This document shows, in pieces, positions 1-12,087 of a stretch of 64,000 nucleotides of DNA; position 1 is the stretch's first letter, and every line of letters begins with the position of its first letter. Where the stretch lies: the NCBI GenBank assembly GCA_022494885.1, contig JAGVSM010003550.1, positions 62,001 to 126,000 on the forward strand. The letters are read 5' to 3'. A model generated the notes under the pieces. The model was not told the DNA's origin and did not search any database. It was given only the letters and a program-made list of their open reading frames with translations. Source of the stretch: Micrasema longulum (lineage: Eukaryota > Arthropoda > Insecta > Trichoptera > Brachycentridae). Both the position numbers and the translations under genes were made by a program.

Positions 1-846
1 TTGAAAACTTTAATTGGATTAATGTTACTGTAGGACTTATCCTTGTGGATGCATGGGAGCTCCTACCCCAGTTGGAGATCCATTGAAGAAAACGATGATG
101 TGTTCCGATGGTGTATTTATTACATGTTAAATAAGCAGGGTAACTGAGAGAGTAATAGCATAAATGTTTTACTGAAGTAACTAACCGACGAACTGATTAA
201 GGATGCTACTACTCGTATGTATATCGTCGGAATACTGGTAAAACCCTCTAAATGACAAAAATTGAGAAAACAAGTTATAAGTTCAGTTATATGCCATTTT
301 TTCGAGCTTTATCAATGAATAAAATCCTCAAAATTTTGGGGTTTAGTTTCAAAGTTAAGTATAAACACCAACGATTTTTTAAAAATGTTTTCTGGTAAAA
401 TCCATTTACTAGATGTTTTTTTCGAAATTTCATCCCTTGAAACAATTTAAATAAACTAAGATGGTTTCGTAAGGACGTATCATGTACAAAATATGCTGAA
501 AAAACTGTCGAGTAAAACATTCAAAACTATTTTTCTCAGTGTAGTCAATAATGCATTTAGAGTGTTTTGCCAGTAGACCGACAATATAGTAATTGTCCAG
601 TGTTCACTTTACTTCCTAGTGGGGTCTTGACGTTGTATGCTATTTCCCTGGCTATCAGCAATTTGGTATCCACACACATCAGCTATTTATTATCATCAAT
701 TTGGATGTTTTGATAATCCATTGTTCACACACAGGAAATGTATGATTTAATTTCTGCACTGTCCTTTAGACGGTAATTGGTCAGATGACGGTGAGAATTA
801 GTTTCCGGGGGAGTCCTACATTACAATTGATTAATAATGTTTTGAA
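1..846. other. 3' flank of the BTB zinc-finger gene, no coding region
   Basis: No frame here has coding character; the 77-codon minus-strand frame at 287-520 is low complexity. On the minus strand this stretch lies just downstream of the BTB gene stop and should hold its 3' UTR. A minus-strand AATAAA reads at 691-686, about 155 bases past the stop, and is a candidate polyadenylation signal. Confidence 0.5.
686..691 (-). promoter_or_regulatory. candidate polyadenylation signal of the BTB gene
   Basis: Minus-strand AATAAA about 155 bases after the stop codon. The hexamer is common by chance in DNA this AT-rich, so only its position supports it. Confidence 0.3.
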
Positions 847-3800
847 TTAGATACCTGTCTCTGTGTGAGTATTTTGTATATGTCGCACCCATTCTCCTGG
901 ATTTGGAAAAAGTTTTTGGCACAAATCACATCGAAGCAAAGCTGTTGCCTCTTCAGTATCATCACTCTATAAAAACACCATATTTTTATTTTCCATAAAT
1001 TTTCTAGCAATATTTAAAATTATTTGTTGTACACCTATGCATAATTTCACTTATTTATTTACTTTCTTGAATTTACATATTAGTACATTGGCGGGATTAT
1101 TACCAAATGGTAATTTCTTCAAACCGACCAATAAAATAAAATATATTAATTATACAATTTAAATTTCAGAAGGTATGCGAGAAAAAAGAAAACCATAAAA
1201 CTTAAAAGATAAAAAAAAAAACTAGCAATGTGTGTACATAAAGTAATTCATATTGATACTAGTCAATGATTTCACAGTGGCGAATATGTTGCCGTAAAGT
1301 AATTTTCCCACAAAGTAAGGGATATTAAAAAAGAAAAACAAAAAACAAAATAATGAATCATTCTAATATGTTAAACACATATATATTATAATGATACAGC
1401 ATACAATAAAAATATGTGTAAGTAGTTAATAATTCAAGGTCTACTGGGTTTTGCATGTTTATACATAACCACATACTTTTACTAGTTTTATAGATTTTAC
1501 ATCAATCAATGTTATTTTATGTTTGAAAAATAAATAAAAATAGTAATTATTGTTTTATATATAATTTTTTTAATTCGATTATAATTTTGAATATTGACAA
1601 AATATTGTCATCAATAATAAATAATAAGTTACTAAAAGTCTTTAAAATATGATATACAAATGTTATTATTTTACTTGCAAATAAAACACAACATATAATT
1701 ATGATCACAATATGGTACAGCAGTAAAATAAAAACATGTACAAATAAATTGGGACAATTTTCTTTCTTTTCTTTTTCTAACAGTAATTAATCTAGTAAAT
1801 ATAATGTCTATGTACCTACACATTACAAAAGTTCAAGATCAATCCTACAAAGTAATGTTTATATGAATTTGATTCTACCTAGAAAAAAAATAAAACAACT
1901 TTGTTTTTAACCATTGATTTTTTATTTTTTTTCACCGCCCGGTTTCAAAGCAAAAAAGCTTCTTCGTTAAGGTTTACATAAGTATTGAATTATTTCCTAT
2001 TTTATTTTATCCGTGTTTACTAAATACTACACGTGGAGCTAATAAATCAAGTCTTTTTTTCTAAAAGTGTGGTAATTTGAGATGCACATTTTTAAAAAAC
2101 TAAACAGGAGTGAACTAAAATAAACATTGTTAATTTGGTTATTAATTATTCTTTTCTTATTATGAATCGCTTTTTTAATTTCTAAGTTGTCTAATTTTAT
2201 TATTTTATTTTAAACATAAAGTACTTTAAATCCAGTGTCTATTGAAATTATGATTATTTTCTATCAGATAATTAGCGAATTCAGAATTTTTTTATTATTT
2301 AGGCACCTTAAGTGTTCTTTTATATACTCTAAGGTTCTTTTACTCTAATATTAAAGTTTCTTTTAGTTTTTCCAATGAAGATTGAATCGAAATCATTACA
2401 ATTTAATTGGTATATGCCAGATTTATTATATTTATGGACTTGGTCTTTGTGATTTTTTAACAATGTTCCTATATTATTAGTAGTGTAGAATGCAGGTTTA
2501 ATGTTTGATGGTAGAGAATTAGATAATTGTTAAGATAAAATGTGATTTATAAAAATAATCCGCCTCCATTGTTTAGGTGGGTTTGCTTTATTTACTGTAG
2601 GAGTAGAATATAAATATTTATTTATAAGTTTGCGTTTTTGTTTTTGATTTAATATTTTATTAATTAAGTTCTCATTATATTCATTATTTTAAGCAATCTG
2701 TTTTATTGTATTAAGTCCTTTTTTAAAATTAGTATCATCTAGTGGAACGTCAATTAACCTATGTATCATTGAATGGAATGTGGAATGTTTATGGGCAATT
2801 GGATGATTTGAAGAATTATAAATAATAATTGTGTTTGTATGTTGGTTTATTTTAGATGTCAAAATCAAATTCATATTTTTTATTGTCGAAGACAAGTCAA
2901 GAAAGTTTAATTTTTTATCTATTTCTTTTTCTAAAGTAAATTTTATTTAGGTAATGAATTTAAGAAATGTCTGAAGATCTCAGTCCGACCCTGTAAATAA
3001 ATAAAAAACATCCACATAACGTCGCCAGCTTTGAAACCGGTCGGTGGACAAAAAAAAAATGGTTAAAAACTAAGTTGTTTTATTTATTTTATTATAATTA
3101 ACCACAAAGTTAGTGCTTCAAATATAAAATTTATAATAAATGTATATCTTGACAAAAATCATTATAATTTTTATAGGTAACACACTGATAAATAGATAGT
3201 GATAAATAATGTTAGAATAATACCCGTATGCAGAGACAAAACTTAAGGTGAGGAAAGTACATTCTAATTTCAAATGCTGAGAATAACCCGAAGGTGAAGA
3301 CAATAGAATGTACTTTCCTCACCTTAAGGTTTGTCTCTGCATACGGGTATAAGTATAGATGTAAATATTATGTTGTAAATATATATTAGACTATGTTAAT
3401 CATAGAACTAAATAAAATAAATAATAATAACGTATTTTAAAAATATTTATAGAGCTTACCGATGATCTCGCCTTTCTTTTTCTGGTTTGTATATTAGATT
3501 CTGCGTGAGTTTGTATGTGACGTACCCACTCAGCGGGTATATGGAAGACTTCGAAACATAACTCACATGTTAAGGGACTATATATCTAAAACAACAAGTA
3601 AGTTTATGAATATTATAAGCATACTTTATAGTGGAACATAGTGGACGGAAATTAAAAATGCTACAAAGGGCAAATTATCATCACGCTGCTTTATCTACTA
3701 TGCACCAGTTTGGAATTTATCTAGTAAGATATCTATATAGAAAAATTAACATGTATTTGTGAAGTTTATAAGTACCAAAGTTTTTGCTTAACATTTTAAA

Positions 3801-6800
3801 TGAAACAATATAGTACTTATAAGTGTGGGACTTGCAAGGAGCCTTTATGAGTGGACATGGACGCACGGATCAAATTTTTGTACTACGAATGCCAATGAAG
3901 AAGTTTTTGGCAAAAGTCAGAAACTATTCTGCGTATTTGTTGAATTGCAAAAAGCGTGTGATAAAGTTGATAGAAAGAAATTGTGGGGGCGTGCTAGAAA
4001 AGTATGGAGTAAACAATAAACTTGTACATCTCTCTGAGGAGAGTTCAGGATGTATAAGAGTTAATGGGGGGGATTCACTTTGTGGTTCGTAATCTCGAAA
4101 GGCATGAAACATGATGTGTAATGTCACCATGGTTGTTTAATTTATACATGCACAACTGAATGAAAGAGATGTATGGGTATTGGAGAAAAACTAGATGATT
4201 TTGCAGTAAGCTGTTTGTTGTACGCTGATGATGCAGTTCTTTTAGCAAGCAGCAAGGAGGATTTCCAACCAATATTTTCTAGAATGTATTATGTATACCT
4301 AGAGAGCGAATTGGTGATGAACTAAATTAAGTCAAAAGTGATGGCATTTGAAAGGGGATGTTAGGTTACTGATTAAATAATAAATGTAAACAATTAATGT
4401 CTTGAACATGTAGAAAATTTTCCGATGTAAATAATTTGAAAATTTATAGCGTTGATATTTGATATCGAAAACAAAATCACCATTGACCAATGCTCACTAT
4501 TTCGAACAACACTGTGCTGCACACATTTTATCTACTACGTCCACATCAGATTTTGTAATATTGTAAAAGGTTATGATTTCTTGCTTGTATTTATCACCAG
4601 TATCTGCATCTATGCCGTCATCAAAATGCACACCATAAATAAATAAGAACAACGTTTTTTTTGGCACATAGAACACAACGGTACTCTCTATTTTTTGTTA
4701 GCGAATAATCGCAAACGATTCTCGGCGAGGTTCTTTATTTGAATGAATTGAGAGAGAATTCGAGGTTTATTTTTTTTGGTGTCATAACATAAGAAAGTTT
4801 ATGTTTTTGTAGTTTTCTATTGGATTAACTTCTGTAAACCAATTTTCTGCTATTATTAATAGGAAAAACTAGTCTCCTTACTACATCAATAAGCTTATTA
4901 CTCAAAGGATAAGGCCTGTCTGGTTGAGTTCCCAGTCATATCTCCAAATTATAAGTGCAAAATAGTTTGATATCGAATAAGTCGTATATTTTTATGCCAT
5001 ATTTATTGGGTTTAGAAGGTATACTGACGGAATGGACACCTGCCGCGGAAACCTTGCCTTGTTTCGTCTAACCTTGTAATTTTTGTTGACTATCCTAAAA
5101 ATAATCTATCAAGAAAGATGATTTATCAGAAGTAAATTATTATATACATTTAAAAACTGAACAAAAATTATAAAATTCAATATTATGATGACATACTAAT
5201 AGTATGACCTGAACAGTCGCAATGTATTTCACAGAACAAACTTAAATACATCTTTCATTCTTTTACATTATTTTTTTTTCTCTTGAAAACACAAATAAGC
5301 AGTCCATGAAAAACACGATTAAATTTTTTTATATATCAAAAACCTAATTCACAAAATATAACACAAATGGTTGCAATGTATCTTACAGATTTATGCACTA
5401 AAAAGATCGTTGTGCTCTCGCTCTACAATTCCAGATTTTTGACTAACAGGAGCATTGCCTAGACTTAGGAAGGTATGAGCGTCAGCCAAAAACATATGCT
5501 ATGTATCTAATAGATATATTGCAACCATCGGGGGATTAAGAAAAGGTTTGGTCACTTAGAACTAATGAATGATGAAAGAATGGTAAAACAGGTATATATG
5601 ACGAGAATGAATGGTAACTTGGGACAAGGACGACCAAGAAAGACGCGGCATGATCAGATAAACCTAAATCTTAAGTCTGGTCTTGTCAAAAGCAAGCAAA
5701 ACCATAGGGCATGTATGAAAAGGTCTATGCATGTGGCAGAAGCTAGGAATGTATGCCAGGATAGATGTATGTGGCAGCCCATATTCTCTGCGTGGCCTGA
5801 TAGCAGTAGTAGTAATAGTAGTATGTAGTAGTCATAATATGTTATTTATTCCTACTAGTGAACTGTAAATAAGCATAACATGTATTCTAACAGAGGAAAA
5901 ACATTTTCGAAATAGGGATATGGAAGTCTAGGCATTTACAAGGATTATGAGCTGTCTTTGGCTGTTCAGTAGGACAGGACTTATTTTATAAATAAAAAAT
6001 ATTGAGATGGATATATGAATTAAAAAATATGTACATATTATACTCTCCATTTATATACATGCATATGATTTTTTTATATTTTACCAATGTGCATTAGTAA
6101 ATAAATAATGATTTATGTAGCCATAAGCGAAAGACGTTTGTACTTAAAATATTAAATTGGTTACCTGTTCTTCCATCATTTCTTCCATATCATCTATTTC
6201 CGATTTGATATTCATTTCCGAATTAAAAATATTATCAGGTTCTACTATGGTTCCTTCATCATCCCAAGCTGGTTCAGACTTAATCAGATCTGACAAGTTA
6301 GTCTCTTGAATATCCTCTAAAATAAGGTCACGCGTTGTTTTCTGAACATATTATAATAGGAAATATATTTATTGTTTTTTATGATGACTATTGACTTCTG
6401 TATTTTTATATTTTCTAATGCAAAAATCAAATTATTACTAGTAGATCTAGGTGATATGTTATATTGCAAGGCATAAAACAGTATTGAAGCAAGAAAATGT
6501 ATTAAATCACCTTTGAATATTTCTGATTCAGTAGTTGTGTTAGCCGAATTATCACTTTTTATTACTTCTTTGGCTGCTTTATTTTTAGAAATTTCAGTAT
6601 GAATTTTTTTGCAATTTTTTTTATCATGTTTTTTCAAAACTACTTTTGGATCCACAGAAGTCTTGCAAACTGCTGTTACTTTCGGTTCCTGGTTTTCACA
6701 AAGAATGGGAAGATCCGGTTTAACGATTATAGTTTGCGGTATTGCTTTAGGTGCGAGTGCTCTTAATTTTGAATTAGTATCTGTGGTTTTTATAAATACT

Positions 6801-7918
6801 AATTTAGGAGGACTTATAAAAGATTGCCTCGATATATTAATATGTTGTAGGGGTGTATATGTCTTAAGTAATTTTTCATCATTTTTCACATTAATTTTTG
6901 GCTTTTGGGGCTCAGCTGCTGTAGTTACTGGTGGCTTATTTATTACTTCGATGGATTTCTCAGCTATAATTTTATCTGCGGGTTTTTCATTTTTATCATC
7001 ACTTTGCCTCCATAGCCCTCTGATTTTCAGTAAGTCACCAGCTTTTAAAACAGTATCTAGAACATCATTGGAGACAGTTGTTTCACCTGAAAATTGAATT
7101 TAATAACACTTAACTCAAAATTTTATTCACAACAAAGTTTTTTTTTAAAATATTTTTTTTCAAAAATTAGTACATTGAAAAAATTTGGAAAAGCATTTCA
7201 TGTATTTATAAAATTAATTGAATTAAATAATGGAAAAGCATTACATAATCTTTTAATCATTATAAAAGTAAAACTTAAATACAATACCTATCTTTCCATA
7301 GGTAAATAATAATTAGATCTCAGTATAAACCTCAGAGTAATAATTCGCTACAGAAGCCCTTTAGTTCTATTGCATAGAACAAAAGCTTTCCAAATTTTTG
7401 ATTTGGTTTTTAGTTTAACAACAAACACGTAATGGATGGTTTCAGTTTGCTCTTACAATTTTCGACCTGTTAAATTGCTGTTAACCGTAGCTAACTTCGT
7501 GGTTGATAATCATAGAATGGTTTTTGTCTATATGGGCGACTATTAGCCAGTGGTGTATTATTAGTCTAAGGTCTAAGGTATAAACAATATATTTTTCATC
7601 CGATTTATATTGATAAGATAATAATGGTATACCTTTATACATGTACTCTATCAATATTTGTAGAGCTTTAGTTGTTATTTCTGCAGGTAGTATGACATAT
7701 ATCATAGTGTTTCCCAAACGGAGAGATGGTCTCTGGCTCTCAAACAAGTTACTCAGGTAAATACTACACGAGTTCAAGATAAACTTATGTGCTGGTATTT
7801 GGCAGCCGTCAAGTGTACAGAGTACCACATCTGTAAATCTCTCAGAGCGAAGTAAGGCTGCCACTGACCCATTTAAGTGATTGGAGTGTGAATGCCATTT
7901 CAGCTGGTAGTTATCCAT
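847..7918 (-). CDS. BTB/POZ and C2H2 zinc-finger transcription factor, five coding exons, complete
   Basis: Exons on the minus strand: 7918-7633, 7086-6511, 6316-6165, 3585-3460 and 966-847. They join in frame at GT-AG borders (phases 1, 1, 0, 0) into 419 residues. Residues about 15-118 are a TTK/lola-type BTB domain: FTDVVL, HKFIL, then YMYKGE completed by exon 2 and ending LLKIRGLW, the usual end of insect BTB domains. An acidic, Lys-rich, low-complexity linker follows, with a DDMEEMMEE run near residue 335. Two C2H2 fingers lie at residues 345-365 (C-x2-C-x12-H-x3-H) and 393-414 (H-x4-H), one per exon, both with the core EWVRHIQ. The family acts in the nucleus as sequence-specific regulators that dimerise through BTB; the target here is unknown. 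For exon 3 the acceptor at 6317-6318 was chosen because the better-looking one 20 bases upstream leads to a stop. ATG 7918 follows an acceptor at 7928-7927, so a noncoding 5' exon lies upstream. I cannot name the ortholog. Confidence 0.86.
1891..3084 (-). mobile_element. Penelope-like retroelement remnant in BTB gene intron 4
   Basis: On the minus strand the frame at 2895-2689 (thumb-like region, with HSTFHSMIHRL) runs on, with breaks, to a Penelope-type GIY-YIG endonuclease start at about 2440-2360 that reads SGIYQLNCNDF then IFIGKTK. The ends, about 1891-1949 and 3029-3084, are inverted copies of each other around the core CCGGTTTCAAAGC, which fits the inverted pLTR arrangement known for Penelope elements. 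The reverse transcriptase palm is missing, so this is a 5'-deleted copy. A second copy lies at 51265-51955. Confidence 0.7.
3221..3349. repeat. near-perfect hairpin, 46-bp arms and 37-bp loop, in BTB intron 4
   Basis: Arms 3221-3266 and 3304-3349 are reverse complements with one mismatch. Each flank carries TAA (3218-3220 and 3350-3352), which would suit a Harbinger-type MITE target duplication, although TAA is common here. The hairpin would be transcribed as part of the BTB gene intron. Confidence 0.85.
3828..5830 (+). mobile_element. decayed non-LTR retrotransposon, two fragments
   Basis: 3828-4345 encodes a broken reverse transcriptase: TTDQIF-like start, a palm segment resembling FVELQKACDKVDR, GVNNKLV, ESSGCIRVNGG, and the catalytic YADD box at 4221-4232 inside FAVSCLLYADDAVLLASS. 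Frameshifts and stops interrupt it. 5530-5830 holds the C-terminal segment typical of such elements (GQGRPRKT ... RRACMKR-like ... CQDRCMW) and ends in an AGT/TAG-rich microsatellite at 5800-5830, a likely element tail. The 1.2 kb between (4346-5529) has no recognisable coding and may be insertion or decayed element. It sits in BTB intron 3. The RTE-like clade assignment is uncertain. Confidence 0.68.
5888..5983 (+). repeat. fragment of foldback repeat family C
   Basis: Matches the arm of the family found at 45090-45590 and 52874-53334; shared words include GGAAGTCTAGGCATTTACA. Truncated at both ends. Confidence 0.6.
7352..7407 (+). repeat. short dispersed repeat (family H), copy 1
   Basis: Shares about 55 bases with 48716-48769, including TTGCATAGAACAAAAG and CCAAATTTTTG. 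It lies in BTB intron 1. Class unknown. Confidence 0.55.
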
Positions 7919-8088
7919 TTTTAAAACTAAAAACAATTATTATGTTAGTAACTTCAATTAAATTTTAAAATTATTTCTTATGATTATAGAGTTATTCAAT
8001 ATTAATGTATAAAACCATTTTCAACTTTTCAAAATTAATATTATTAATCTCTAATTGTATCAGCGTTTTTCTACAGATTTATTTTATC

Positions 8089-11000
8089 CACCGGGATCCC
8101 TCATATCCGACCCGGCAATGTTAAAAGAACAAAGAATTTGGAAATAGCACTCCTATCCAACAACTTTTCCCTGCATATTGATTCATATAAAGTGCAGGTC
8201 TTCGGAAAACATATCCACACAACTCGTATCATGGATAAATGTAAATTAGACATTCTTGGTATGAGCAAGGCGCGTTGGAAAATATCTAGAAACAGACTGC
8301 TGCACAAATATACTCGTATACACTCCGATCAACAGCAATATCACCGCCTAGGTGTGGCAATCACAGAGAGTGGCTAAATGCCTTGTCAGATGGGAGAACA
8401 TCTCTGAGTGGTTTTTATGCACCACCCTCAGAGCCCCATGACAGTTCAATCACAATTATTTAGTGTTATGCGCCCAGAGAAACGGCAGATGCCCTAGTAA
8501 AAGGTTGCCTCCTATGACTCTCTTCACGCGATTATCGCATTTCTACCTAGAAAAGATCACGAGTTGGAATCGATAATATGAATGCAAAAGTCGGAATAGA
8601 ACCACCACTTGGCCTATTGGTGATGGGGAGGTATGGCCTCGGGCAAGTCAAAAAAGAAGGACAGAGTTTGCCATCATCTGTGAGCTTGTCATTGGTAGAA
8701 CCCTGTTTCCCCATAAATCAATCCATAAATATACTTGGACTTCTCCCGATGGAAGAACGAAAGCACAGATTGAACACAAACTTCATGTCCGCACTAAGCA
8801 AAAAGAACTTCTACATGTCAGGACCCATAGAGGGGCTGACACTTTGGCAATCATGAGTTAGTCATTGCTATCTGGCTGCAGCTCAAACATCTTCTAAGAC
8901 CTCTTCGACAATAGACAGTCGACGTGGAAAAACTTATGTCAGATGACACTAGACAGAGATTCGTGGACCAGGTCAGTCAACGCATTCAGCTGATTGACGA
9001 TAAAACTCCTACTACAGACCTTATTGAAGCGGAGCGGGGAACTCTCAAATCAGCCCTTATTTCTTCCGCGAACGATATTCTCAGCCCGCAATAGGGGAAA
9101 AGACCTATTTGGATTTCAGGTTTTACATAGGAGAAAATAGTGGAACGCGCCAAACTTAAAGCACTGAGAGATAGTAAAAATGATCCTGACCAAGTGGACA
9201 CCCTTGGAGATGACTATAGGTGCCAGAATGTTTTAGTTAGACATTCTGCAAAACTGAATAAATACCGTCATCTAGACTCGTTGAGTGTAACAAGCAGCAG
9301 TGGTGTAATGGTCAGCGCGTTTGCCTACCATGCAAGAGGTCTCGGGTTCCATTCCCGGCATGGTTGATTTGATGTTTTCACAGTAGAATATTTCATAGTC
9401 CCTGGACTGGTACCTGAAGCGTAAGACTGATCATCTTACTTTCATGTAACAAAAAATGATCAAGATACGCTGCGATTGGTTTACCAATGCAGTGCCCTAT
9501 GCACCATTAGTTGCGGAAAGGGAATGATGATGATAAACAAGCAGCTTGATTAAATGACACACGAAAGCTTTATCAATTTATGCGTAAGATCTATGGTAAA
9601 CGCTCGCTAATCTAATCAGCTAATCACTCCAGGAGTTGTAAAAAAACTTTGATGGGGCGATCAGATACAGACCGCTTAAAGTAAATATGGTGTGGTCATT
9701 TACATAGAGTACTTAATTGCCCCCCTCCTTCCACCCTCGATATTTCGATAGATGCTGGATCAAGCATTCCGCAGGCAGTCAACATTCCTGATGGTTCTAT
9801 GACACTGGCTGAAATAAAAATGACCGTGTCAAACTCGAGAAATGGAACGGGACTCGATGTTGACGATATACACCCGGAATTTCTCAAAAGCAAAATGACT
9901 AGTGTTGTTGCTCCATTACACCGACTAATGACCAAGAGGTTTGGACAAAAGATGTGCCCGAAGAGACTGCGTAAACGGGGAGATCACCGCATTGCACAAA
10001 AAGGGTGATCCATTAAACTGTGATAACCATCGTAGCATTACGCTACTTAGTATACCGGAAAAAAAACTTGTTTACATAATACTGCAAAGAGTTCCCATTA
10101 TGCTGGTATTAAGAGAGAACCTGGTAGTTCATGTGCAGATTATATCCATAACATACGCTGTATTCTACAGGAGAACAAAAACTAAATAGTTCCTTGGCTA
10201 TGTGTTTTGTAGATTAGGAAAAAGCGTTTGATAGTTTGCATAGACCTATACTCTGGAAAATAAAGTAAGCATATGGTGCCTATAAAATTAGTCAAACTTA
10301 TCAAAGCCCTCTTCACTCAAATATCAAATGCCGAATCAGAATTAACGATGTGGTCATGGATTGGTTTGAAGTCACCACCGAAGTCTGTCAAGGTTGTATC
10401 CTTGCACCATTCCTTTTTACAGTCCTCATGGACTTCATCTTAAGGAAGTCAATTCCACTAGATTGAGGAATATCCATCTCCTCCGCCCAAAAACTCTACG
10501 ACTTAGAGTACGCCTATTATGCGATTATAATTAAAGATTTGGCCAGGGGTTGTTAAATCACTCTAGATAGGCAAAATAGGTACCTATTCCGCATGCATAG
10601 GTTTAAAAATCAATATTGCAAAAACCCATGTACTGTTTAACACTTCGTGCCTTGATGCCGAAAATTTCCAGACTCTGTCAAAGGAAATTATTAAAAAGAT
10701 CAAGAGTTTCAAATACTTGGTAGTATATGTTACGGAAAATGGCAACTTTCAAAAAGAAAGGAGTGTGGCTAGGAGTAGCAGGCGCCACATTCAACAGTAT
10801 AAAAGCTGTCTGGAGATCGGATATTTACTCAGCGAAAACCAAATGCTGCCTATTTAACGTTTTCATAGCATTTATTATCCTCTATGGATGCGAGTCAGGG
10901 CACCTCACTAGGGCCGAAAACAGCAAAATACTGAGTTTTGAGAATAGGTGTCTCAGAAGAATCTTGGGTGTACGGTGATTTGACTTTGTAAGGAATGAAA

Positions 11001-11310
11001 TAATAAGAGAACAGACGCAGTAAATTCCGGTGACAACTGTCATCAAGCGGAGGCAATACGGTTGGCTTGCCCATATACTGCGAATGCCTCCTGAGAGCCT
11101 TAACGGGGCTTGCCTACTACACAATGCATCAGGTTCTCGACGTCCTGAAAGCCCACTGCTGACTGTCTATTAGCAGTTCATCAGAACTACAGGGTGAGAA
11201 CCTGACTTGGGAGGATGCACAGGTGCTGGCAGCTGACAGAGATACTCGGAGGATCTATGCTTACATGAAGACACCATATGCTCCAGCTGGAGAGTGGACA
11301 TGGAATGAAC
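8089..11310 (+). mobile_element. non-LTR retrotransposon, near full length but decayed
   Basis: Broken frames follow the order of an endonuclease plus reverse transcriptase polyprotein. The endonuclease remnant covers about 8220-8880 ([33 protein letters not shown]-like). The reverse transcriptase covers about 9790-10980 (PEFLK; LHKKGDPLNCDNHRSITLLS; FVD-x-EKAFDS at about 10207-10230; CILAPFLFTVLMDF; YGCE; ENRCLRRILG). A C-terminal part runs to about 11310 (WEDAQVLAADRDT). The catalytic YADD box reads YAYY at 10509-10520, so both aspartates are lost. Many stops and frameshifts exist, and a SINE is inserted at 9299-9535. The clade is probably RTE-like, by general resemblance only. Confidence 0.78.
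9299..9535 (+). mobile_element. tRNA-derived SINE (family A), nested in the non-LTR element
   Basis: Flanked by a perfect 10-bp duplication AACAAGCAGC (9289-9298 and 9536-9545). The head has pol III A box (TGGTGTAATGG) and B box (GGTTCCATTCC) sequences. The head folds like a tRNA, with anticodon loop CTACCAT, i.e. anticodon ACC, suggesting a tRNA-Gly origin. The body ends in a short GATGATGATAA tail. This is the best preserved copy for defining the ends. Confidence 0.88.
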
Positions 11311-12087
11311 TATTTATTATTTTATAATAAAATGTTTGTTTTCTCTGCTTGCCAATGCTTTTGGCATCAACTAAAGTTTTGAGTAATACATAATGGAATG
11401 CTTATTGGTTATCCATTAGTAGTTTTTTTTTTAATTATTATTATTTTATTTAACATTTTGTGTAAAATGAAATAGAAAATGAAATAATATATTTTATAAA
11501 GAAACAAAAAATTTAAAAATAAATTGTGAATTTTACTTACATTCCCAGCGTAATCTCCAAAAATCTCAATGTTTTGTTTACTTTATGTTTGTAAATACGT
11601 CGTATACTCGAGGCATCAAATGAGGGAGTCTAGTATCCACATAATAAGTTTTACCGATGATTTTCTAGTATTAAATTTGTAATTAATGTAACTGAGATTT
11701 TTCTTACAGGAAGCTCGCGAGATTCGAAATTACAAAAATACAATATACTTACTTATGTGTGTAATTTTGGTATAAAGATCGACGACAATGTTTATATTTT
11801 ATGCAAATATTATCGGGATAAGATTTTAAGATCTGATCGACGTCGAGCGAAAGTGGCGCGCATTTTAAAAAAGATCGGTGATGTGATTTATCGTAGATCT
11901 TCCGGCATCAATCAGACTGATAACGTATGTTTTTATTATCTAAATGTTTTAAAGTATTAGATGGTTGTAAAACGCACTACCACGAACTAAATTTAACTTG
12001 TGAATGGCCAAAAATCGATAGAATCGGCGCGTTGTATTGATTTATTTCAACCAATCGCATTTGCGCATTTATCTTATCGATCCTTAC
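11311..12087. other. no confident gene; weak coding hints
   Basis: AT-rich to 11700. The plus-strand frame 11757-11960 (DRRRAKVARILKKIGDVIYR) faintly resembles the C-terminal domain of LTR-retroelement integrases, but nothing upstream supports an element, so it is not called. Minus-strand transcription of the BTB gene may cross this stretch as an intron. Confidence 0.35.

Noticed and set aside
6609..7097. 162-codon plus-strand frame
   Set aside because: It is the antisense shadow of BTB gene exon 2, which joins in frame with the BTB domain.
9290..9370. A tRNA gene
   Set aside because: It has A and B boxes, but it is the head of a SINE: the same head with the same body recurs many times and the acceptor stem does not pair properly.
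11757..11960. LTR-retroelement integrase C-terminus
   Set aside because: Only a faint resemblance over about 25 residues; no integrase core, reverse transcriptase or LTR nearby.
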